Made by a program: the position numbers and the translations under genes. A DNA stretch of 17,881 nucleotides from JACOVP01 sp035289145 (GTDB taxonomy: Archaea; Nanobdellota; Nanobdellia; SCGC-AAA011-G17; UBA489), in assembly GCA_035289145.1 (NCBI GenBank), contig DATDXZ010000069.1, positions 1-17,881 on the forward strand, in the 5' to 3' direction. The notes beneath the pieces were generated by a model that saw only the letters and a list, made by a program, of their open reading frames with translations, was not told the origin of the DNA and searched no databases. Positions 12,947 to 17,881 of the stretch are shown piece by piece; position 1 is the first letter of the stretch; every line of letters begins with the position of its first letter.

Positions 12947-14501
12947 TGAACCACTAAGCACCATCTTTGATGAATCTTTGATGGAAGATGTTCTCGCAGG
13001 AATTATTGCAGAAGACACTTCTGCTCGTGCAATACGATCTATTGACAACACACACGAGACGGATGCATTAGTAAGGCTCAGCAGACATGAATATGAATCC
13101 TACAACCGTCTTACTTTTTACATTAACAAAAACACGTGCTTGAAAGGAAAAATTACTAATAAACTTTCGGAAACCAAGGACAAAATCATTTTAGTGATTG
13201 TTGGCAAAAAGAAAGGCGAAGCAGGGAATATCGAAACTCGTTTATTTTTTGTTAACGAAAGCTTTGACAAAGGACGCTGGAGAAAGACTGACGAATTTGT
13301 TGAGGAATTTCATCTTTATAATTTTATTTCTAACAACAAACAATATACTCTTCTCTCTAAAGAAGAATTATTGCTACAGGAGTATACTATCTACGGCACC
13401 GCATTTGAGAAAGAAGATTCAAAATTAATTGGACAATCATCGAGGATACCAACAAAGACCACTCTTGTTTTTGTTCACTCAGCATACGAACGCATTATAA
13501 AATATAAAGATCATTTCGAGCTTATGGATGCTGTCAAACCACTTATCCTTGATAGAAATAAGTTGTTTAATTTTCTATTCTCTGCAAAGGGCTATAGCTA
13601 TCGTCACCCTCCTTATTTTGAAAGCCTTATTGGAGGGTTTCTTTTTGCTGCGCCTGTAGATGGATATCCTCTACATTTGCTTATTAATGGTAAGCCTGGA
13701 GCAGGAAAAACAACTGTTAGCGAAACTTTGCATACTAAATTTTTGGAAGACCAAGGTATAGTTGAGGGGTCAGGTTCTACTATCAAGTCGCTCATTCCGA
13801 GTTTCAAGAATACTACAGCAGAACCTGGTTCATTGTTGAAGTCAAATCGAATAGGGATTGTCGATGAATTTCTGAGAATTCTTATGCGAGTAGCAAAAGA
13901 AGATAGGGAATCACAGCTTTCTATGCTAAACCCACTTATGGAGCACAAAGAACGAGAATTTGGTAGTGGTAATTGCAGAATCAAAGCCAAAATGACTGCA
14001 AAACTTTTCGCAGTAACTAATCCTGTTTGGGGCACTAAAACCATGCCAAGTTTATGTGAACAAATCGATAAATCTTTTGTAAGCAGACAACTTGTCTTTT
14101 ACCAAACTGAAGACCATGTCAATCTTGTTCAGAGCCGTGAAGGAAAAGAAAAAACACAATTCACTATTGACTTGCAAACATGGCTTAGCATCTATGATTA
14201 TATGCAAATTTTTTGCTGTACGTTTGATGAAGAAAGAGTGCTAGAGGTCTATAAAACAGCACTTGCACTTTTAGGAGAAGACACCAAAGAAAATCCTTTG
14301 CAAGCTGTCATCGAAGTATACGCAGCACGATACCAGCACCATATTTTTTGTCTTATGGATGGTCTTGTTAAATTACGTTGTCTTTGTAATAGCGATGGAA
14401 CTTTTACTGCGACTGAAGAGGATTATCAGGAACTACGACGTGTATGGCTAAAGATGATTGAGGGATGGGATATTGGTGTTAAAGGTCTCTTAAAATATTA
14501 A
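12939..14501 (+). CDS. MCM-like AAA+ ATPase, probable replication helicase or initiator of an integrated element
   Basis: I place the start at ATG 12939, with GAGG about eight bases upstream, giving 520 residues. An in-frame TTG at 12918 lies inside the RHH gene. Residues about 200-400 form an AAA+ module. Walker A is GKPGAGKTT (251-259) and Walker B is IGIVDEF (305-311). LNPLMEHKEREFGSGN (330-345) resembles the MCM helix-2 region, FAVTNP with sensor Asn361 follows, and SFVSRQLVF (379-387) matches the MCM arginine-finger SRF segment. The N-terminal 200 residues are unlike the chromosomal MCM N-domain and show no zinc ribbon. Chromosomal MCM is longer (about 600-700). Such divergent copies occur in archaeal plasmids and viruses, so a helicase/initiator role is likely but unproved. 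Confidence 0.75.
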   Translation: MFNEPLSTIFDESLMEDVLAGIIAEDTSARAIRSIDNTHETDALVRLSRHEYESYNRLTFYINKNTCLKGKITNKLSETKDKIILVIVGKKKGEAGNIETRLFFVNESFDKGRWRKTDEFVEEFHLYNFISNNKQYTLLSKEELLLQEYTIYGTAFEKEDSKLIGQSSRIPTKTTLVFVHSAYERIIKYKDHFELMDAVKPLILDRNKLFNFLFSAKGYSYRHPPYFESLIGGFLFAAPVDGYPLHLLINGKPGAGKTTVSETLHTKFLEDQGIVEGSGSTIKSLIPSFKNTTAEPGSLLKSNRIGIVDEFLRILMRVAKEDRESQLSMLNPLMEHKEREFGSGNCRIKAKMTAKLFAVTNPVWGTKTMPSLCEQIDKSFVSRQLVFYQTEDHVNLVQSREGKEKTQFTIDLQTWLSIYDYMQIFCCTFDEERVLEVYKTALALLGEDTKENPLQAVIEVYAARYQHHIFCLMDGLVKLRCLCNSDGTFTATEEDYQELRRVWLKMIEGWDIGVKGLLKY

Positions 14502-14503
14502 AA

Positions 14504-14575
14504 TCTAAGGGTAGACCCCCTATAACACCTCAGAAATATAATAGGTCTTGGGGGGGGTCTACCTATATCTTTAGA
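14504..14575 (+). other. Long G/C-rich hairpin after the MCM-like gene
   Basis: GGTAGACCCCC (14510-14520) pairs perfectly over 11 base pairs with GGGGGTCTACC (14553-14563). Inside, ACCT (14527-14530) can pair with AGGT (14543-14546); outside, TCTAA (14504-14508) can pair with TTAGA (14571-14575). The 3' arm contains eight consecutive G. It begins two bases after the ATPase stop. It could stop transcription, separate expression of the two genes, or mark a replication origin. No poly-T tail follows, which argues against a simple terminator. Confidence 0.55.
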
Positions 14576-14579
14576 AGAG

Positions 14580-14621
14580 GGGATAAGCTAGGGATAAGTA
14601 GGTAGTTGTAGATAAAGGTAG
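14580..14621 (+). repeat. Short G-rich direct repeats before the GGK-motif gene
   Basis: GGGATAAGCTA (14580-14590) is followed directly by GGGATAAGTAG (14591-14601), then by further GTAG and GATAAAGGTAG copies up to 14621. They are iteron-like in look but short. AAAGGTAG also supplies a ribosome site for the ATG at 14627. Confidence 0.35.
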
Positions 14622-14626
14622 AAAAC

Positions 14627-15163
14627 ATGGCTCATGAACTATTCACAAAAGAAACTGCAAAAGAATATGGTCGTCGAGGGGGCAAAGCGGGAACCAGAGC
14701 GCAAAATCTAGCTCGTGCTTTGAATGGAATGGCAAAATCAAAATCCTCGCTAGCAGCTCTTTGTCGTTTGGCAAAAACAACTGATGTTCAAGAGGCTTAT
14801 GAATATTATATGTTATTGTATTGTTTGCAGGAAGAGCTTATAGAAAGTGAGAAGAACCCTAAAAAAAAGTTCTATATGAATGATAGATATATTCAACGTT
14901 TGCTGGACTTCCATAAGATAAAATTCGGTAATAAAAACCTCAATCTTAATGCAGATATCAATTTAGATGTTATTCGTGAGCGTATTGCAAAAGCTGATGT
15001 AGAACTCAATGAAATATTTACAAATGAACAAGTAGAAGAACTCGGAGAAACAGCAGCGATGAAAAAGTTTGACGAAGACCTTTCTTGGAGTAGAGAGTTT
15101 TATGCGAAGAAACGAGAGAAAGAGTTAACAATGAAGAAAGATAACTATCAACCACCTATCTAA
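14627..15163 (+). CDS. GGK-motif helical protein, 178 residues
   Basis: The N-terminus carries TAKEYGRRGGKAGTRAQNLARAL (about 9-31), a basic GRRGGKAG turn between helices. This resembles the KGG-type motif and the N-terminus of some phage small terminase or DNA-packaging proteins. The rest is helical and charged, with Tyr-rich YEYYMLLYCL (about 57-66) and NLNLNADINLDVIRERIAKAD (about 105-125). There is no TM segment. It follows the MCM-like gene after a hairpin and is probably part of the same element. A small terminase role is suggested by the N-terminus and context only; no large terminase is in the window. It overlaps the convergent gene by eight bases. Confidence 0.6.
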   Translation: MAHELFTKETAKEYGRRGGKAGTRAQNLARALNGMAKSKSSLAALCRLAKTTDVQEAYEYYMLLYCLQEELIESEKNPKKKFYMNDRYIQRLLDFHKIKFGNKNLNLNADINLDVIRERIAKADVELNEIFTNEQVEELGETAAMKKFDEDLSWSREFYAKKREKELTMKKDNYQPPI

Positions 15164-15683
15164 TCCTTTTCATTATTTCATCAAAAACATCGTTTCTTTC
15201 TTTTTCTTTCTCGACTTGTTTTTCTTTGTTAAACATGCCTGAGAGAAACGAAATTTTTACTGTATCTATGCCTCCTCTTTCCCCTGGGACACTAATATCT
15301 ATACAAGGATTACTGAGTTTGATCCCTTTTGTCATTCCTTTTATGGTTTTATAGCTGATTTCTGCTATTGGTGTACCTATTCCAACATTTGCTTTCCAAA
15401 GAGTTTGTTTTATACCACAAAAGACTAATCGTTTATTTGTCACGTACAAATATGCACTTTTAGCATCGAATATACTTCCTTCTCTTTTAATTTGCTTTCC
15501 AGAGAATAAGCCAGTTCCAAGTGAAACATTGCTGTTTGTCGATGTTGCTAAACCGCTTCCAAACCCATGCATAACATAAGCAACACCTGTGTATTGAATA
15601 TCTTTAATCTCTCTAGAAATCTTTTCTCCTTTCTCTAAGATAAATGTAAGGTCTATTTTAATCACCTTGCGCTGTTTCTGCAC
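15156..15683 (-). CDS. PH/GRAM-like domain protein, 175 residues
   Basis: No signal peptide or TM. AYLYVTNKRLVFCG (about 77-90) is the typical strand motif of bacterial and archaeal PH-like/GRAM domains (L-x-V-T-N-x-R-L-x-F). A Gly/Ser-rich stretch before it and beta strands after it (KGIKLSNPCIDISV, DTVKISFLSG) complete a small beta barrel, followed by a Lys/Glu helix at the C-terminus. Such domains bind lipids or peptides at the membrane face. The start is GTG 15683 with AGGTGAG upstream. GTG 15665, which overlaps the upstream stop as GTGA, is an equally good choice and gives 169 residues. It is third in the lipoprotein operon. Confidence 0.6.
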   Translation of the reverse strand: MQKQRKVIKIDLTFILEKGEKISREIKDIQYTGVAYVMHGFGSGLATSTNSNVSLGTGLFSGKQIKREGSIFDAKSAYLYVTNKRLVFCGIKQTLWKANVGIGTPIAEISYKTIKGMTKGIKLSNPCIDISVPGERGGIDTVKISFLSGMFNKEKQVEKEKERNDVFDEIMKRIR

Positions 15684-16486
15684 TTTGATTTTTTCTCACC
15701 TAGTAATTTAGAACATATAGTACCGTCTCCAGTCTCAATAGCAACATTAAAATAACATTCTTCCTGAATCATTCTATCTTTAATTTTATCACAATATTCA
15801 ACTAAACCATATTTTGATCCATAGTCTCTCTGGCATTCGCTCATGTATCTCTGTGCTAACGTCGGATTCTTCCATTGCGTTTCTGACCATTTCGTTCTAC
15901 ATTCCGTTAAGAATACTTCCCATTCGACAAAAGGTTCTTTTTTCTTTGGTACTAATTGTGTTCTTACAATATCATCACAAGAATTACTTAAACAGATTAC
16001 ATCTTCAGTTATAACTGTAGCAGAACGTCCATTTCTTATCTCTACTTTTAACTTATCGTTATGTTTGATTTCTTTTTGGTAAGCGTAATTTAACTGACCC
16101 TTTACTTTTTCTCCAGGGATAAGTGTCTGAATAAAGTCTCCACCAGCTCCAGTCATAAAAAGTACACCATTTGCTTTGTCTAGTAATTCTTCTCTTCTAA
16201 GAACACTGACATCTATGGAAAGGTCAATAGTGTTACTTCCAGTATTTTCTAATGTTATACTTGGGAAATTAACAGTATCATCTCCTATTTGGTTAGGGTC
16301 TTCTATGCTTACCTTTGCAGAAAAACTACTTTCTTGCTGAATAACTTGTTGATTGTTATTTTGCGATAACGTATTTGAAGGAGATGTATTACATGCAGAA
16401 ATAACAAATAAAAGAATTAATGCAATAATTATGTGTTTTCTCATCATAAAATACTTTTTTTTCCTAAATAAAAGGTTTTCTATCAT
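15662..16486 (-). CDS. Predicted Cys-rich lipoprotein (second of pair)
   Basis: A signal peptide with lipobox: MRKHIIIALILLFVISACNT, where ISAC would be cut before the Cys and lipid-modified. ATG 16486 overlaps the previous stop (ATGA), but ATG 16447 or 16444 gives a normal short signal peptide with AGGA upstream; I list the longest form. After a Ser/Asn/Gln-rich linker come beta-rich segments (about 55-175, SITLENTGSNTIDLSIDVSV), looking like an immunoglobulin-like surface domain. The C-terminus has regularly spaced Cys (YCDKIKDRMIQEECYF, then GDGTICSKLL, then KSKC), a pattern I associate with DPANN surface proteins. It should sit outside the cell, anchored to the membrane. Confidence 0.7.
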   Translation of the reverse strand: MIENLLFRKKKYFMMRKHIIIALILLFVISACNTSPSNTLSQNNNQQVIQQESSFSAKVSIEDPNQIGDDTVNFPSITLENTGSNTIDLSIDVSVLRREELLDKANGVLFMTGAGGDFIQTLIPGEKVKGQLNYAYQKEIKHNDKLKVEIRNGRSATVITEDVICLSNSCDDIVRTQLVPKKKEPFVEWEVFLTECRTKWSETQWKNPTLAQRYMSECQRDYGSKYGLVEYCDKIKDRMIQEECYFNVAIETGDGTICSKLLGEKKSKCRNSAR

Positions 16487-17016
16487 TTATTATCTCTTTG
16501 CTGTTGCATCATCTCATATTGTAATGAGTCCAAAGCCTGTCTTAATTTCGGATCAACATCTTTTTTGCATTGTGGTGCATCCGGTGTAACTTCACATAAG
16601 ATAGTATTGCATTCAGCAGGCCATACTAAGTTTTTACCCTCCCATGGAACTTCTTTTACACACTCAGTAGCAATATTGTATTCTATATCATATCTCTTTG
16701 TATCCTTGCAAGCTATTTTATCACCATACATGCAACTAAGGTTATCATCATATCCGAATCTCTTTAATTTTTCTTTATTGCACTTTTGTCTTTTTTGCTT
16801 GAAGTCATTATCATACGCTTCAAATTCAGCCATACATTTATTATATTCTGCAGAAGCTTTTTTATATTTAACTGCCTCGGTGTTTTCATATTTGTCTCTA
16901 TCAGCGATATGTTTCTTTTTCAACTCTTCGAAAGTAGTCGAAGTTTTATTACAAGCCGATACAACAAAAAGAAGAACAAGTAGTACGTAGGTAAATTTTC
17001 TCATCCTAAACATCAT
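16483..17016 (-). CDS. Predicted Cys-rich lipoprotein (first of pair)
   Basis: 177 residues starting MMFRMRKFTYVLLVLLFVVS followed by ACN, a signal peptide with lipobox VSAC. The mature part is a charged helix (about 28-90, Lys/Glu/Tyr-rich, coiled-coil-like), followed by a Cys-rich segment with at least seven Cys (including SCMYGDKIAC and ECNTILCEV) and a Gln/Asp-rich tail. It shares its signal-peptide style (MRK..LLFV.SACN) with the next gene product, suggesting joint evolution or shared export. The start is leaderless, 27 bases from the TATA box at 17039-17047. Function unknown; an extracellular, membrane-anchored protein. Confidence 0.7.
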   Translation of the reverse strand: MMFRMRKFTYVLLVLLFVVSACNKTSTTFEELKKKHIADRDKYENTEAVKYKKASAEYNKCMAEFEAYDNDFKQKRQKCNKEKLKRFGYDDNLSCMYGDKIACKDTKRYDIEYNIATECVKEVPWEGKNLVWPAECNTILCEVTPDAPQCKKDVDPKLRQALDSLQYEMMQQQRDNK

Positions 17017-17038
17017 ACTATAATATTATGAATCAGAG

Positions 17039-17047
17039 CTATATAAG
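17039..17047. promoter_or_regulatory. One TATA box serving two divergent genes
   Basis: CTATATAAG is a near-palindrome. Its centre is 27 bases from the leftward ATG at 17016 and 25 bases from the rightward ATG at 17068, the leaderless distance for both. No other TATA-like sequence fits either gene as well. Confidence 0.55.
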
Positions 17048-17067
17048 TCTTACTATCATTTTATAGG

Positions 17068-17319
17068 ATGGTTAAAAGGCCTAGTAAAGATATCAAGAAA
17101 GCAATTCTTTCTGTTTTAAATAAGGAAGGCGATTTAACGTATGCTCAGCTTGAACGTAAAGTTAACACAGCATTTGTTTCTATCGTTGATAATTGTCAAG
17201 AGTTGCAAACATTTGGTGCAGTGATTATTTCAAGAAAGGATAAACATAAAGCAACGGGAAGACCTTATTTTTTAGTCTCCATAACAAAACAAGGGCGAGA
17301 TATTCTTAAAAAGATGTAG
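17068..17319 (+). CDS. Small winged-helix regulator, 83 residues
   Basis: A compact winged helix: IKKAILSVLNKEGDLTYAQLERKVNTAFVSIVDNCQELQTFG (helices 1-3), then AVIISRKDKHKATGRPYFLVSITKQGRDILKKM, where GRPYFLVSITKQG is the beta wing leading into the last helix, as in many archaeal single-domain regulators. The start is leaderless, from the same TATA box as the lipoprotein operon. It is therefore well placed to regulate that operon and itself. It ends six bases before the stop of the convergent truncated gene. Confidence 0.75.
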   Translation: MVKRPSKDIKKAILSVLNKEGDLTYAQLERKVNTAFVSIVDNCQELQTFGAVIISRKDKHKATGRPYFLVSITKQGRDILKKM

Positions 17320-17324
17320 ACTTA

Positions 17325-17749
17325 TCATTCATTGGGTTTAACATCTTTGATGTGTGGAAATTCCTTAATATAGTCTTTATATTCTAATTCTAGCAGAGGT
17401 TTAATCTCTCTTTGAAATTCCTCATCACATTTACATATCAAGTAGTTCCATAAATCATCGATTGCAGTTCCCCTATACGCACCTGATTCTTCCCACACCT
17501 CCCAAATTAAATGCCATGATGGATTTAGTTCTTTTCTCATTTTTTCGTAGTTATCAAAAAGAATTGGATTTTGTGATGGATCAATGTTAGCATCGTATAC
17601 CCTACCCTCAAGAATAACAATACAATGAGTAGAACAATTTATTTTAACTCCTTCTTCGTTTTTCCAATAGTAAGTTTGTATAGTAGCAGATAAACCAAGA
17701 CTTTCTATAATGCGTTGAAGTATACATGCTCTGCTTACACAACCTAGTA
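17325..17749 (-). pseudogene. 5'-truncated transglutaminase-like protein gene
   Basis: An ATG at 17540 opens only the last 71 codons, but the frame continues upstream without a stop to 17759. The added part reads as protein: GCVSRACILQRIIESLGLSA, then CSTHCIVILEGRVYDANIDP. This is the Cys, His, Asp layout of the transglutaminase-like fold (Cys in the G-x-C-x-x-x-A helix, His before a strand, Asp in YDA). No usable start codon exists upstream of 17540 in this frame before TAA at 17764-17762. The N-terminal part of the domain is missing, and an IS630-like transposase gene begins beyond the break. Probably inactivated by that insertion. The C-terminal region (SWHLIWEVWEESGAYRG) is intact. Confidence 0.55.
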
Positions 17750-17773
17750 TCTTGACAACTTAATTCTGAAATA

Positions 17774-17781
17774 TTTATATA
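17774..17781 (+). promoter_or_regulatory. TATA box of the transposase gene
   Basis: TTTATATA is centred about 26 bases before the ATG at 17804, as for the other leaderless genes here. Confidence 0.5.
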
Positions 17782-17803
17782 TTAGTGATTATTTTTATTA
17801 GTT

Positions 17804-17881
17804 ATGAAAAATATCAAACTAAGAAAGAAAGAAAAGAGCTATCTAGAAAATTTTGTGAAAAAAGGAAGTAAAAGTGCACGG
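17804..17881 (+). CDS. IS630-like transposase, N-terminal 26 codons only
   Basis: The window ends after 26 codons. The visible sequence includes LRKKEKSYLENFVKKGSKSA, which matches the opening of IS630-family transposases: a basic helix E-x-x-x-L-x-x-x-V-x-x-G-x-x-S-A-R leading into the helix-turn-helix. The DDE catalytic core is outside the window. The TATA spacing supports this ATG. The call rests on a short stretch and on the disrupted neighbour. Confidence 0.5.
   Translation, partial: MKNIKLRKKEKSYLENFVKKGSKSAR

Larger units (their letters stand above)
17745..17881 (+). mobile_element. Left end of a putative IS630-family insertion sequence, cut by the window edge
   Basis: The transposase N-terminus at 17804 and the loss of the neighbouring gene's 5' end place an element boundary near TAGTATCTTGACAACTTA. 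IS630/Tc1 elements insert at TA, and TA dinucleotides occur at 17745-17746 and 17748-17749, exactly where the broken gene loses homology. The right end and matching terminal repeat lie outside the window, so the boundary is an estimate. Confidence 0.45.

Noticed and set aside
14627..15163. Firm call as a phage terminase small subunit
   Set aside because: Only a basic GRRGGKAG N-terminus supports it; there is no large terminase, portal or capsid gene in the window.

Overview
The window looks archaeal. Most genes have a TATA-like box (TTTATAAA, CTTATAAG, TATTTAAA and similar) centred about 25-29 bases before the ATG, with no room for a 5' leader. That is the pattern of leaderless archaeal transcripts; genes inside operons instead use overlaps or GGAG/GGTG ribosome sites. 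AT-rich composition, many small winged-helix proteins, tiny membrane proteins and Cys-rich lipoproteins suggest a DPANN-type archaeon (Woesearchaeota-like). This placement is an inference from style, not from a marker gene. I see no rRNA, tRNA or CRISPR array.

Left part (1-10469), mostly housekeeping. A gene start leaves over the left edge behind a hairpin leader. Then come a DUF378-like membrane protein, an unknown 162-residue protein, a family 2 glycosyltransferase with C-terminal TPR-like helices, a strongly base-paired 105-base element, and a MIP18/DUF59 protein. The centrepiece is a minus-strand operon in the order E1-alpha, lipoate-protein ligase, E1-beta, E2. It encodes a 2-oxoacid (probably pyruvate) dehydrogenase complex plus the enzyme that would lipoylate its E2. 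No E3 is present in the window. Upstream lie a winged-helix regulator with two tandem palindromes over its own start, a thioredoxin-like CPHC protein, a two-TM protein, an APC amino-acid permease and a FabH-type ketoacyl synthase.

Middle part (10470-12128): short, overlapping genes, several shorter than 60 codons. They include a 50-residue protein feeding into a winged-helix/TM protein, a 27-codon ORF at a leaderless start overlapping a helical protein, and a pair of tiny two-TM proteins joined by an ATGA overlap.

Right part (12129-17881), accessory in character. A winged-helix regulator with 10-base phased TTATAA repeats in its promoter diverges from a small ribbon-helix-helix-like protein, an MCM-like AAA+ ATPase and a GGK-motif protein. 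A long G/C-rich hairpin and short direct repeats lie between the last two. This resembles the replication module of an integrated plasmid or virus. Next come two Cys-rich lipoproteins and a PH/GRAM-like protein, diverging from a winged-helix gene across one shared TATA box. At the right edge the start of an apparent IS630-family transposase gene abuts a transglutaminase-like gene that has lost its 5' end.
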